DNA of 64,000 nt from Pinibacter soli (GCF_029961145.1 NZ_JASBRG010000008.1:147465-211464); one strand, 5' to 3'; positions 1-8,850 are shown, counted from the stretch's first letter. A program made the numbers and translations. The notes: generated from the sequence alone by a model not told the origin.

Positions 1-701
1 TGCACGCAGCGGTGGTTGAAATCGTGGCGATGGAAAGAGCTGAGGTGAAATACTCGACTGTTCAAAACTGGTACCCTGGTGATAAGAATGGTAACGGCGG
101 TATTTACAACTTCGTAACCAAACGTGGTATTTGTAAGGGTGATAACTCTAAGATTTCCTGGACACAAGTTGAAACAGGATCTGCAGTTACCTGGAAATAC
201 CCAAGCGTAATATTAAAAGGCGACAACTCTGTAGGTGAATTTTACTCTGTAGCTGTTACCAACAATTATCAGCAAGCCGACACAGGTACTAAAATGATGC
301 ACATCGGCAAGAATACAAAAAGCCGCATTGTGTCAAAAGGTATTTCTGCCGGGCACAGTAATAATAGTTACCGCGGTTTGGTACAGGTAAGCAAAAATGC
401 TGCGAACGCAAGAAACTTCTCTCAGTGTGATTCTCTTTTGCTGGGCGATAAATGCGGAGCGCACACTTTCCCTTACATAGAAGTAAAAAACAATACTGCC
501 GTTGTAGAACACGAGGCAACTACTTCTAAGATAGGTGAAGATCAGCTTTTTTATTGCAACCAAAGAGGTATTGATACAGAAACGGCTGTTGCATTGATCA
601 TCAATGGTTTTGCAAAAGAAGTAATGAATCAGCTGCCAATGGAATTTGCCGTAGAAGCGCAAAAGCTTCTGGCAATCAGCCTTGAAGGAAGCGTTGGATA
701 A
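1..701 (+). CDS. sufB: SufB, Fe-S cluster scaffold subunit (3' part; start lies before the window)
   Basis: C-terminal part of SufB, the scaffold of the cytosolic SufBC2D complex on which Fe-S clusters are assembled. The frame is open from base 3 and has no start inside the window. The family signature is clear: [20 protein letters not shown], which holds the conserved sulfur-accepting Cys (Cys405 of the E. coli protein by family knowledge), then [17 protein letters not shown] with the conserved His/Glu pair, and an ending [11 protein letters not shown] that matches SufB C-termini. It is followed after 131 bp by sufC in the same direction, as in the usual sufBCDSE order. No sufA-like gene is seen in the visible part of the operon. 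Confidence 0.97.
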   Translation, partial: HAAVVEIVAMERAEVKYSTVQNWYPGDKNGNGGIYNFVTKRGICKGDNSKISWTQVETGSAVTWKYPSVILKGDNSVGEFYSVAVTNNYQQADTGTKMMHIGKNTKSRIVSKGISAGHSNNSYRGLVQVSKNAANARNFSQCDSLLLGDKCGAHTFPYIEVKNNTAVVEHEATTSKIGEDQLFYCNQRGIDTETAVALIINGFAKEVMNQLPMEFAVEAQKLLAISLEGSVG

Positions 702-813
702 TGGAGAATTGAAATTGAGAGTTGAAAATTGAAAATGATGAAACGCTCTCAACAATTTCTTTGCGGTCTTATAAACTTTGCGCCTTTGCGTGAAATAAAA
801 ATAGTAAGTAAAT
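702..813. repeat. intergenic iterated-word spacer between sufB and sufC
   Basis: The spacer is built from near-repeated short words: runs of GAATTGAAA / GTTGAAAATTGAAAATG at 702-740, and TTTGCG / CTTTGCGCCTTTGCGTG at 762-800. No gene is visible. The same style of A/T-rich word repeat recurs in other gaps of this window (2932-3058, 4309-4402, 5212-5284, 56333-56484, 61996-62024). Confidence 0.5.
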
Positions 814-832
814 TAAAATAGACACTGTAATT

Positions 833-1615
833 ATGTTGACGATAAGCAATTTGCATGCGGGGATTGAAGACAAAAAAATTTTAAAGGGCCTTAACCTTGA
901 AATTAAAGCGGGTGAGGTACATGCGATCATGGGACCAAATGGTGCCGGTAAAAGTACTTTGGCTTCTGTATTAGCAGGAAGACAAGATTATGAAGTAACT
1001 GAAGGTTCAGTTGAATTTTTAGGAAAAGAATTACTTGACCTTGCTCCCGAAGAAAGAGCAGGTGAAGGTTTGTTCCTTGGCTTTCAATATCCGGTAGAAA
1101 TTCCGGGTTTGAGCACTACCAACTTCATCAAAACTGCGGTAAATGAAATTCGTAAATATCGCGGACAGGATACTTTGGATGCAGTGGCATTTTTAAAATT
1201 GATGAAAGAGAAAATGGCGTTGATGAACATTGATCAAACGCTGTTGAGCCGTTCTTTAAACGAAGGGTTCTCAGGTGGTGAAAAGAAACGTAATGAAATT
1301 TTCCAGATGGCCATGATCGATCCGAAATTGGCTATCCTGGATGAAACTGACTCCGGTCTTGATATTGATGCTATCCGTATTGTATCTAATGGTGTAAACA
1401 AATTGCGCAGCAAAGACAACGCTGTTCTTTTGATCACACACTATCAAAGATTACTTGATTACATCGTTCCTGATTTTGTGCATGTGTTGTACAATGGACG
1501 TATCGTAAAATCCGGTACCAAAGAATTAGCTTTGGAACTGGAAGAAAAAGGGTACGATTTCATTAAAAATGAAATCAACGAAGACGAAGAAGTATCAATT
1601 GCGGAAAAACACTAA
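833..1615 (+). CDS. sufC: SufC, ABC-type ATPase of the SUF complex
   Basis: Cytosolic ATPase that drives conformational change in the SufBCD Fe-S assembly complex. It is 260 residues long, close to the usual 248-260. Walker A GPNGAGKST sits at residues 34-42, the ABC signature FSGGEKKR at 146-153, and Walker B LAILDE follows about 15 residues later with the SufC-typical context DSGLDIDA, then the switch His in LLITHYQRLL. There is no membrane segment. It lies 12 bp before sufD, so the two are surely co-transcribed. Confidence 0.97.
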   Translation: MLTISNLHAGIEDKKILKGLNLEIKAGEVHAIMGPNGAGKSTLASVLAGRQDYEVTEGSVEFLGKELLDLAPEERAGEGLFLGFQYPVEIPGLSTTNFIKTAVNEIRKYRGQDTLDAVAFLKLMKEKMALMNIDQTLLSRSLNEGFSGGEKKRNEIFQMAMIDPKLAILDETDSGLDIDAIRIVSNGVNKLRSKDNAVLLITHYQRLLDYIVPDFVHVLYNGRIVKSGTKELALELEEKGYDFIKNEINEDEEVSIAEKH

Positions 1616-1627
1616 GACGGACAGATC

Positions 1628-2926
1628 ATGAACATGACAGAACTTTTTAAAGATCAGTTTGCACAACTGCAGGCTGAAGATAAAGATAGCAAGCTGAGTG
1701 CCCTGCGTGAAGAGGCATTTAGCGCTTTCAATAAATTTGGAATACCTACCGTGCGCCATGAAGAATGGAAATATACTCGCATTGGTACACTATTCGCTAA
1801 AGATTATAAATCACAGGTAAGCGGGCAGGTAAATTTCTCTGCAAAAGATGTAGATGCTTATCGTTTGCCCGGACACGAAGATGCAAATGAACTAGTTTTT
1901 GTAAACGGTCAGTTTGCAGACAAACTTTCAACTATTCGCTCAAAAGATTTAACTGTATTGCATTTAGCAGAAGCTGCAAAAAATGAGTATAGTGAAATCG
2001 TGTCAAAACATTTCGGACATAGCAGCGATTATTTGAAAGATGGTATCAATGCACTGAATACAGCTTTCGTGAAAGACGGCATCTTTATACATGTAAAGAG
2101 AAGCAAGATCATTGAAGAGCCTATTTACATTTATAACATCACAGATGCTGCTGCTGAAAACATTTTAGCACAGCCAAGAAGTCTTATCTATTTGTCAGAA
2201 AATGCACAACTGCAAATCATTGAAACATTTGCAACTCGTGGTACAGAAGACAGCTTCACTAACCAGATCATGGAAGTGATAGTAGAGAAAGACGCGAGAT
2301 TTGAATATTGCAAAATTCAAAATGACTCTGCGAATGCGAGCCAAGTAAGCACTACGCACATCAGGCAAACAGGCACGAGTTATGTAAACGCTATCATCGT
2401 TTCTTTGAATGGTGAGATCGTTCGCAACAATACAAACGTTGTAATGGAAGCGCCGCATTGTGAAGCGCATTTATACGGTTTGTATTTCCAGAAAGGCAAT
2501 AGCCATATTGACAACCACACCATTGTTGACAACGTGATGCCTCATTGCTTCAGCAATGAACTGTACAAAGGCATGATGGACGAAAACAGTACCGGCGTTT
2601 TCAATGGTAAAATTTTTGTAAGACAGCCTGCACAAAAAACAAATGCCTTCCAGTCAAACAAAAATATATTGCTGTCAAACAATGCAAGCGTAAATACCAA
2701 ACCTCAGTTGGAGATTTTTGCAGACGATGTGAAATGCTCACACGGTTGTACAATTGGTCAATTGGATGAAGAGGGGTTGTTTTACCTGCAATCAAGAGGT
2801 ATTCCTGAAAAAATTGCAAAATCAATGTTGTTGGTAGGTTTTGCAAGTGATATTCTCGATAAGATCAATCTTCCACACATCCGCACATACGTGGATCACC
2901 TTGTTGCGGAACGTTTGGGGAATTAA
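1628..2926 (+). CDS. sufD: SufD, Fe-S assembly subunit
   Basis: SufB paralogue that forms the SufB-SufD heterodimer; it takes part in iron entry. Length 432 residues, typical for SufD. The N-terminal helical part carries the HEEWKYT motif near residues 42-48. The beta-helix core ends with DDVKCSHGCTIGQLDEEG, which holds the conserved SHG histidine, and LFYLQSRGIPEKIAKSMLL, the SufB/SufD family ending. Two in-frame ATGs (1628, 1634) are possible starts; the first is used. It is 12 bp downstream of sufC, and a palindromic spacer separates it from sufS. Confidence 0.95.
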   Translation: MNMTELFKDQFAQLQAEDKDSKLSALREEAFSAFNKFGIPTVRHEEWKYTRIGTLFAKDYKSQVSGQVNFSAKDVDAYRLPGHEDANELVFVNGQFADKLSTIRSKDLTVLHLAEAAKNEYSEIVSKHFGHSSDYLKDGINALNTAFVKDGIFIHVKRSKIIEEPIYIYNITDAAAENILAQPRSLIYLSENAQLQIIETFATRGTEDSFTNQIMEVIVEKDARFEYCKIQNDSANASQVSTTHIRQTGTSYVNAIIVSLNGEIVRNNTNVVMEAPHCEAHLYGLYFQKGNSHIDNHTIVDNVMPHCFSNELYKGMMDENSTGVFNGKIFVRQPAQKTNAFQSNKNILLSNNASVNTKPQLEIFADDVKCSHGCTIGQLDEEGLFYLQSRGIPEKIAKSMLLVGFASDILDKINLPHIRTYVDHLVAERLGN

Positions 2927-2931
2927 TAAAC

Positions 2932-3058
2932 CAATTTGAAAATGTGATAATTTGAAAATTTGAAAATGACAGGTGCAACATTTTGTTTCTAAATAAATGA
3001 AAGACTGTTTCACTAAAAGCAATTTTCAAATTACCACATTTTCAAATTTTCAAATTGT
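2932..3058. repeat. inverted-repeat element with TTTGAAAA words, between sufD and sufS
   Basis: Left arm 2932-2968 reads as repeated TTTGAAAAT words. The right arm 3021-3058 is its imperfect reverse complement (TTTTCAAA words). About 50 bp without a gene lie between the arms. The arms can fold into a long hairpin. It is the same kind of element as 56333-56484, where the arms are nearly perfect. The right arm ends six bases before the ATG chosen for sufS. Confidence 0.7.
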
Positions 3059-3063
3059 TGACT

Positions 3064-4308
3064 ATGCAAGTAGCTGCAGATTTACAGAAAGGATTAGATG
3101 TTTATGCAATCAGAGAGCAGTTTCCTATACTTAAAAGAGAAGTAAAAGGAAAGCCTCTTGTTTATCTCGACAATGCGGCAACGTCTCAAAAACCACAGGT
3201 AGTTATTGACGCGTTGGTAAACTACTACACAAACTACAATGCAAATATCCATCGCGGCATTCACACACTGGCAGAAGAAGCGACAGCAGCTTTTGAAGCA
3301 ACACGCGATACTATTCAAAAGTTTATTGGCGCAGCATCAAGAGAAGAAATAATTTTCACCAGAGGAACAACAGAAGGCATTAACCTTGTAGCATATACAT
3401 GGGGAAGACAAAATCTGCATGCAGGTGATGAAGTGATCATCTCAGGCATGGAGCATCACTCTAATATTGTTCCATGGCAAATTATATGTGAAGAAAAGAA
3501 AGCTGTGCTGAAAGTAATTCCTGTTGATGACAACGGCGAACTTATACTGGAAGAATTTAAAAAATTACTAACAGAAAAAACAAAGATCGTTTCCGTTGTG
3601 CATGTTTCAAATGCACTGGGAACTGTGAATCCTGTTAAGCAGATCATTGATGCTGCTCATGCGAAAGGAGCAGTGGTAATGGTTGACGGTGCACAATCTT
3701 CTGTACACCTCGACATCAATGTACAGGAAATGGATTGCGATTTCTTTGCTTTTTCTGCACATAAATTATATGGTCCAACAGGTGTCGGTGCTTTGTATGG
3801 CAAGAAACACATTCTCGAAGCAATGCCTGTTTTTCAGGGTGGTGGAGAAATGATCAAAGAAGTAACGTTTGCAAAAACTACTTACAATGATCTTCCATAC
3901 AAATACGAAGCTGGTACTCCAAACATTGCTGATGTTGTAGCATTCAAAGCAGCGCTCGATTTCATGACGGAAACAGGCATGAAAAAAATGCGTGATTACG
4001 AACATGAATTGCTGGCGTACGCGACAGAACAGTTGGAGCAAATTGAAGGTTTGAAAATTATTGGTAAGGCTCGTGAAAAAACAAGTCTTATCTCATTTAT
4101 AATAGATAAAGTGCATCCTCAGGATGTGGGCATTTTGCTCGACAACCGCGGCATTGCAGTTCGTACCGGTCACCACTGTGCACAAACATTAATGGATCGT
4201 TTCTGCATACCGGGAACCATCCGTGCTTCTTTTGCGATTTATAATACAAAAGAAGAGATTGATGCATTGGTAGAGGGATTGAAAAAAGCAATTAAGCTTT
4301 TGGTTTAA
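3064..4308 (+). CDS. sufS: SufS, group II cysteine desulfurase
   Basis: PLP enzyme that removes sulfur from L-cysteine and passes it through SufE to SufB. The PLP-binding lysine lies in FSAHKLYGPTGVGALYG (Lys234), and the catalytic persulfide Cys in RTGHHCAQ (Cys372). The C-terminal TIRASFAIYNTKEEID is typical for group II SufS. The frame extends upstream through two TTG codons, but those lie in the repeat arm, so the ATG at 3064 (MQVAADLQ) is the likely start; this gives 414 residues, normal for SufS. Its partner sufE follows after a repeat-filled gap. Confidence 0.96.
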   Translation: MQVAADLQKGLDVYAIREQFPILKREVKGKPLVYLDNAATSQKPQVVIDALVNYYTNYNANIHRGIHTLAEEATAAFEATRDTIQKFIGAASREEIIFTRGTTEGINLVAYTWGRQNLHAGDEVIISGMEHHSNIVPWQIICEEKKAVLKVIPVDDNGELILEEFKKLLTEKTKIVSVVHVSNALGTVNPVKQIIDAAHAKGAVVMVDGAQSSVHLDINVQEMDCDFFAFSAHKLYGPTGVGALYGKKHILEAMPVFQGGGEMIKEVTFAKTTYNDLPYKYEAGTPNIADVVAFKAALDFMTETGMKKMRDYEHELLAYATEQLEQIEGLKIIGKAREKTSLISFIIDKVHPQDVGILLDNRGIAVRTGHHCAQTLMDRFCIPGTIRASFAIYNTKEEIDALVEGLKKAIKLLV

Positions 4309-4402
4309 TTAAGAATTAAGAATTAGGAATTAAGAATTGGTTGAAAGTCAAAAAGACTGATCGAGTATCAGGCCTAACAACTGACAACTAGCAACTAACA
4401 AA
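4309..4402. repeat. iterated-word spacer between sufS and sufE
   Basis: Four near-copies of AAGAATTA occur at 4311-4338, then after a unique stretch three near-copies of ACAACT/GCAACTAAC at 4377-4400. No coding potential is seen. The two word groups are not complements of each other, unlike the hairpin spacers elsewhere in the operon. Confidence 0.5.
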
Positions 4403-4403
4403 T

Positions 4404-4838
4404 ATGACTATTCAACAGATAGAAGACGAAATAGTAGAAGAATTTTCATTGTTTGATTCGTGGGACGATAAATATGAATATATCATCGACCTTGGAAAAC
4501 GTTTGGCACCGCTCGATAATAAATATAGAATAGACGAGAATAAGGTAAGAGGTTGCCAATCCACTGTGTGGTTGGCTGCGGAATATAAAGAAGACGGCAA
4601 GATCTATTTTACGGCGGATAGCGATGCGATAATTGTGAAGGGTTTGATAAGTATGCTGATAAGAGTATTATCGGGTCGTACGCCGGATGAAATTATCAAT
4701 GCACCTTTAACTTTCATTCAGCGAATTGGCATGACAACGCATTTGGCGCAAACCCGCTCCAATGGCTTGTTATCTATGGTGAAGCAAATGAAAAATTACG
4801 CGGTGGCATTTAAAATTAAAAATTCTCAATTGCAATAA
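4404..4838 (+). CDS. sufE: SufE, sulfur acceptor
   Basis: Partner of SufS that accepts persulfide sulfur and hands it to SufB. At 144 residues it has the usual SufE length. The acceptor Cys51 is in KVRGCQSTVW, the diagnostic motif, and the downstream LISMLIRVLSGRTPDEI segment and RSNGLLSMVKQMK ending also match the family. It ends one base before the next gene, so translational coupling is likely. Confidence 0.95.
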   Translation: MTIQQIEDEIVEEFSLFDSWDDKYEYIIDLGKRLAPLDNKYRIDENKVRGCQSTVWLAAEYKEDGKIYFTADSDAIIVKGLISMLIRVLSGRTPDEIINAPLTFIQRIGMTTHLAQTRSNGLLSMVKQMKNYAVAFKIKNSQLQ

Positions 4839-4839
4839 A

Positions 4840-5151
4840 ATGAATACAGAAGAATTAAAAGAAAAGGTGATTGATTGCCTGAAAACAATCTTTGATCCTG
4901 AGATTCCTGTAAGTATTTGGGAGTTGGGTTTAATATATGAAGTGGACGTATTGCCCATCAATAATGTTCAGATTGTAATGACTCTGACAGCACCAAGTTG
5001 TCCTGCAGCACAGTCACTGCCAATAGAAGTAGACCAGAAAGTGCGCTTGATAGAAGGCGTGAACGATGTGTATGTTTCCGTTACCTGGACTCCAAAATGG
5101 GATAAAAGCATGATGAGTGAAGTAGCCCAGCTGGAACTGGGATTTATGTAA
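4840..5151 (+). CDS. MIP18/DUF59 family Fe-S assembly protein (SufT/PaaD-like)
   Basis: Small cytosolic protein (103 residues) of the MIP18 (DUF59) family, which acts late in Fe-S cluster insertion. Hallmarks are DPEIPVSIWELGLIYEV near residues 19-35 and TAPSCPAA with the conserved Cys near residue 51. It starts one base after the sufE stop and belongs to the same operon, which is the standard Bacteroidota arrangement. The exact biochemical role of this family outside the Suf context is not settled. Confidence 0.92.
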   Translation: MNTEELKEKVIDCLKTIFDPEIPVSIWELGLIYEVDVLPINNVQIVMTLTAPSCPAAQSLPIEVDQKVRLIEGVNDVYVSVTWTPKWDKSMMSEVAQLELGFM

Positions 5152-5211
5152 GGAAAATTCCTGCCCGACTAAAGTCATTCAGGCGGGAAAATTGAAAATG
5201 AAGCGGTAGAG

Positions 5212-5284
5212 AATAATTGAGTAACTGAGTAACTGAATGGTTGCTCGGTTTAAAACTTTCAGTTATTCAGTCATTCGGTTATTA
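5212..5284. repeat. imperfect inverted repeat of GTAACTGA words, before the Rrf2 gene
   Basis: Left arm 5212-5239 repeats GAGTAACTGA. The right arm 5257-5284 (TCAGTTATTCAGTCATTCGG) is its imperfect reverse complement (about 22 of 28 positions by eye). It overlaps a possible but unlikely upstream start of the Rrf2 reading frame. The same words recur at 61996-62024 in front of pbpC. Confidence 0.6.
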
Positions 5285-5305
5285 AAAATATCAGGAAAAG
5301 TTCAA

Positions 5306-5779
5306 ATGAAAATAACAGCACAAGAAGAATATGGTTTGCGCATATTGATACGCATTGCAGGTTGTAAGGATGCTGCCGGTATAAGCATTCCTCAACTGAG
5401 CGAATCGGAGGGACTGAGCAGTCATTATGTTGCGAAACTTGCAAGGGCATTAAGAATGGGAGGTTTTATCAAAAGTACACCTGGTAATAAAGGCGGCTAC
5501 TTACTGGCTAAATCTGCAAAGGATATTGTTATCAAGGACTTACTTACTGTGTTGGGTGGAGAAATGTTCGACAAAGAGTTCTGCGGCCAGCATACCGGAG
5601 CCATGAGATTATGTACAAACTCTGTAGATTGCTCCGCGAGGTCGCTCTGGCAAATGGTGCAGTTTGTAGTAAACCAACTGCTCGTAAGAATTACCTTGCA
5701 TGACCTCGTAAGCAACGAAACTGAATCTTCAAAAAATCTGGGTAGTCTGTTAAAGGATAGCCTGGTGTTGGCGGAATAA
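5306..5779 (+). CDS. Rrf2 family transcriptional regulator (IscR-like)
   Basis: Winged-helix repressor, probably an Fe-S sensing regulator of the preceding suf genes. From the ATG at 5306 the protein starts MKITAQEEYGLRILIRIAG, a normal Rrf2 N-terminus, and has 157 residues. The wing motif is TPGNKGGYLLAK near residue 58. Three cysteines, C93, C103 and C109, match the position of the IscR cluster ligands, but the first gap is nine residues rather than five. A longer frame from 5237 would add 23 residues encoded by a repeat; I reject it. AGGAAAAG just upstream of 5306 can serve as ribosome binding site. Confidence 0.9.
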   Translation: MKITAQEEYGLRILIRIAGCKDAAGISIPQLSESEGLSSHYVAKLARALRMGGFIKSTPGNKGGYLLAKSAKDIVIKDLLTVLGGEMFDKEFCGQHTGAMRLCTNSVDCSARSLWQMVQFVVNQLLVRITLHDLVSNETESSKNLGSLLKDSLVLAE

Positions 5780-5806
5780 CGGATTTTGAAATAAATTATT
5801 TGTAGA

Positions 5807-5900
5807 GAGGTTGTATCAAAGTAAAAAAGAGCCCTGGATTTGCGTAAACGACTACAACGCTCCATCAGGGACCCGAATAAAAAACTTTTGAGACAGCCTC
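5807..5900. mobile_element. short element with IS-like terminal inverted repeats (MITE or IS remnant)
   Basis: The left end GAGGTTGTATCAAAGT (5807-5822) and the reverse complement of the right end (5884-5900, GAGGCTGTCTCAAAAGT) agree at nearly all positions with one gap. GAGGCTGTCTCAAAAG is a recurrent end sequence of transposons related to IS1182/IS5 (family knowledge, not checked). The 94-bp interior has no gene, but CCCTGGA and TCCATCAGGG can pair. No clear target duplication is seen. The right end followed by a T-run (5901-5906) could double as a terminator for the suf operon. Confidence 0.55.
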
Positions 5901-6201
5901 TTTTTTAGTTTGATGAACGAACAACTGGAAAATGACCAAAATCAATTTTCAAACGCATCTATTTGAAATTGAAAAACCGGAAATTTATTTCAGTTGATGT
6001 TTGTTATATATAATTCTGACGCAGATTATAAATTTTAATTGACTATATCTCTAGTTTTATATTCAAATCATACATATTGCTTCCTATTGGAAAAATCAGC
6101 TATTTATTAAGCCACAATAGCTCCCATCTTAGATTTTAGTAACGAGCATTTTACAGATAGTAGAATCACCAAATACCATTTTAAATAAAAAATTTGGAAT
6201 T
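5901..6201. other. gene-free region before the porin gene
   Basis: AT-rich stretch of about 300 bp between the IS-like element and the porin gene. I find no reading frame, RNA gene or strong hairpin. It presumably holds the promoter of the porin-transporter pair, but no convincing match to the Bacteroidota -33/-7 pattern stands out. Confidence 0.4.
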
Positions 6202-7365
6202 ATGATTTTACATAGAAAAATGCAATGCATGCTTGCTGTAATTGCATGTTTAAGTAGCTTGATGGCATCAGCACAGAATATTAAAGCAGACACAGTTAAT
6301 AATTATTCGTCCTTTAAAAGATCACTCTCAATTTTTGGACTGCTTCAAGTCCGAGATCAGCAGTCGCTTACTAAAAATGTGGATGTAACCGGTAAAAATT
6401 TCAACCCCTCTTTAACTAAAGGTGTAGACAATTCCTTCTCACTAAAGCGTGCAAGATTGGGCCTAAAAGGAAATATCAATGATCAGTTTTCCGCTAACCT
6501 TTTGATAAACTTCGCTGATTTTTCAAATACTGATATTGCCAACAGAGTTTTGGAAAATGCGTTTGTGAAATATTCAAAAAACAAATACCTAAATATACAG
6601 GTAGGACAATTCAGGCCATTTTTTGGAGTGGAAGACCTATATCCCGCAGAATATACTATGACATGGGATTACTCAAACCAGTATAATTTGTTTGGAAGCA
6701 GCGGTTGGCAAAGCTTTCAATTAGGTGCAACTGTTTTTGGAGATGTTACAAATACAGATAAAGGACAAATACCATTGCGATATTATGCAGGAGTGTATAA
6801 TGGTAACAATCGTAACAAACAAGTGGATAATGACAAAACGAAAAATGTATATGCCCGTCTTGAAACAGACATTCTAAAGAAAGCTGTTACAATAAGCGTA
6901 AATGGTGCACTTGGAAGCGATGGAGGTGGAAAAGGAAACGCATGGGGAGCAGATGTAGTGTCAAAATTTAGATTAGCACCTAAATGGAAATTGTTTTTAA
7001 ATGCAGAATACAAGCAAGGCACAAACTTCGCACTGTGCAATAGTATTGCACCCGATATTAAAAAGAAAGCCAAAGACTATGTGATGCAGGGATTCTATGT
7101 ATTACCTGTAATTTCGTACGAACTTGCAAAACCTCGTCTAAGAGCTATCGAGTTTTCATCACGCTATGAGCTCCTTGATGAAAATTCAAAACTTCAAACC
7201 TCTCCTCACCAAACCTTTACACCTAATCTTTCCTTTATATTTTCAGATAATTATGCAGCCGTGTTAATGATCGGTACTATAATCGATATATACAAAAACC
7301 AGGTACCTCTAACAACTTCCTACAATAAGAATATTGCCTATGCGCAATTGCAGTTGAAATTCTAA
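6202..7365 (+). CDS. outer-membrane porin, phosphate-selective porin O/P-like
   Basis: 387-residue outer-membrane beta-barrel. A signal peptide (MILHRKMQCMLAVIACLSSL, cleavage after about ASA-Q at residue 25) is followed by alternating strands typical of the Porin_O_P family: SFSLKRARLGLKGNI, VGQFRPFFGVEDLYP and a C-terminal strand ending in aromatic/hydrophobic residues (AYAQLQLKF). It is 27 bp upstream of an anion symporter, so it likely provides the outer-membrane entry for that carrier's substrate. Substrate preference cannot be read from sequence. Confidence 0.85.
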   Translation: MILHRKMQCMLAVIACLSSLMASAQNIKADTVNNYSSFKRSLSIFGLLQVRDQQSLTKNVDVTGKNFNPSLTKGVDNSFSLKRARLGLKGNINDQFSANLLINFADFSNTDIANRVLENAFVKYSKNKYLNIQVGQFRPFFGVEDLYPAEYTMTWDYSNQYNLFGSSGWQSFQLGATVFGDVTNTDKGQIPLRYYAGVYNGNNRNKQVDNDKTKNVYARLETDILKKAVTISVNGALGSDGGGKGNAWGADVVSKFRLAPKWKLFLNAEYKQGTNFALCNSIAPDIKKKAKDYVMQGFYVLPVISYELAKPRLRAIEFSSRYELLDENSKLQTSPHQTFTPNLSFIFSDNYAAVLMIGTIIDIYKNQVPLTTSYNKNIAYAQLQLKF

Positions 7366-7392
7366 GCCCCTAAATCAAAAAAATCTTATACT

Positions 7393-8823
7393 ATGAAGGA
7401 GATTAAACCTTTTTCAATGTTAGCTGCCGTTGCAGTAACATTAGTAATATGGTTCCTGCCTATTCCTGCGGGAGTAAAAGAAAATGCCTGGCATCTTTTT
7501 GCAATTTTTGTGGGTACCATTCTGGGTATTATTTTAAAAGCAGGGTCGATGGGAACAATGGCCATGCTTGGTATCTCAGCTTGTGCGGTTACACAGGTAT
7601 TAGCTCCCGGAGAGCCTTCTAAAGCAGTTACGAACGCATTGAGCGGATTTGGTAATTCGGTTATTTGGTTAATAGGGCTTGCATTTTTTATTGCCAGAGG
7701 CTTTGTGAAAACGGGTTTAGGCACAAGAATAGCCTACTATTTTGTAAAATTATTTGGCAGAAATTCCCTTGGACTTATGTACGGATTAAACCTTGCAGAC
7801 TTGTTGTTGGCGCCTGCAATACCAAGCAATACTGCAAGGGCAGGAGGGGTTATTTTCCCGATTATGAAATCTATTGCTATCAACTATGATTCAACGCCAG
7901 ACAGCGAAGCATCACGGAAAAAAATTGGAAGTTTTCTAACCCTGGGCAGTTATAATAACAATATGGTCACTTCTGTTCTGTTCTTAACAGCTACGGCAAG
8001 TAATCCCATGGCACAAAAGTTCGCGAAGGAATTAGGCATTACCATTTCATGGACGAGTTGGTTTATTGCAGCAAGTGTACCAGGATTGCTATGCTTTATT
8101 TTATTGCCATTGTACTTGTATAAATTTTATGCACCTCAGCTTAAGAAAACCGCGGATGCACCATCTATAGCATCTCAAAAACTTAAAGAGATGGGACCCA
8201 TTACAAAGCAAGAATGGCTAATGATATTCACATTTGTGGTTCTCCTGACACTATGGATATTCGGCAATTTGTTTTCAATGGATGCTACTACCGGTGCATT
8301 GATCGGGCTTTGCATATTGTTATTGACTGGTGTATTAACCTGGGAAGATGTGAAATCTGAAAAAGGAGCATGGGATACTATCGTATGGTTCTCTTCATTA
8401 GTTATGATGGGATCATATCTTAATTCCCTGGGCTTTATAGGCTGGTTCGGAAAAACGGTAAGTGCCAGCATTGGTCATTTGCCATGGACAACAGCCTTTC
8501 CTGTTATTATTTTAATTTATTCCTACTGCCATTATATGTTTGCCAGTGCTACAGCTCATGCCGCATCCATGTATTTAGTATTCTTAACTGTTGGTGTGTC
8601 TGTAGGCATACCTGGCCCAATGTTAGCAATATTTCTTGGCGCAGCCGCAACATTAACAGGATCACTGACGCATTATGGTCATGGACCAGCACCTATTTAC
8701 TTTGGATCTAATTATGTAACAATGAAAGAATGGTGGGTGCATGGTTTTTTTATAAGCACATTATTCCTGCTTGTTTGGTTTTTAGCGGGTGGCGCATGGT
8801 GGCACCTGTTAGGTTTATGGTAA
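7393..8823 (+). CDS. DASS/SLC13 family anion:sodium symporter (CitT-like dicarboxylate carrier)
   Basis: Inner-membrane carrier of 476 residues with about 11-12 hydrophobic segments, the usual size. The two substrate/sodium-binding signatures are present: PAIPSNTARAGGVIFPI near residue 137, and ASATAHAASMYL with GSLTHYGHGPAPIYFGS in the C-terminal half. These match the CitT / plant 2-oxoglutarate-malate translocator branch, so dicarboxylates such as malate or 2-oxoglutarate are the likely cargo (inference). It is co-directional with the porin before it and closed by a strong terminator. Confidence 0.9.
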   Translation: MKEIKPFSMLAAVAVTLVIWFLPIPAGVKENAWHLFAIFVGTILGIILKAGSMGTMAMLGISACAVTQVLAPGEPSKAVTNALSGFGNSVIWLIGLAFFIARGFVKTGLGTRIAYYFVKLFGRNSLGLMYGLNLADLLLAPAIPSNTARAGGVIFPIMKSIAINYDSTPDSEASRKKIGSFLTLGSYNNNMVTSVLFLTATASNPMAQKFAKELGITISWTSWFIAASVPGLLCFILLPLYLYKFYAPQLKKTADAPSIASQKLKEMGPITKQEWLMIFTFVVLLTLWIFGNLFSMDATTGALIGLCILLLTGVLTWEDVKSEKGAWDTIVWFSSLVMMGSYLNSLGFIGWFGKTVSASIGHLPWTTAFPVIILIYSYCHYMFASATAHAASMYLVFLTVGVSVGIPGPMLAIFLGAAATLTGSLTHYGHGPAPIYFGSNYVTMKEWWVHGFFISTLFLLVWFLAGGAWWHLLGLW

Positions 8824-8850
8824 GGAAGTTAATAGAGTAATTCTACATGT

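Noticed and set aside
5237-5305. Upstream extension of the Rrf2 protein
   Set aside because: The extra 23 residues come from the GTAACTGA/CAGTTATT repeat; the ATG at 5306 restores the standard Rrf2 N-terminus.
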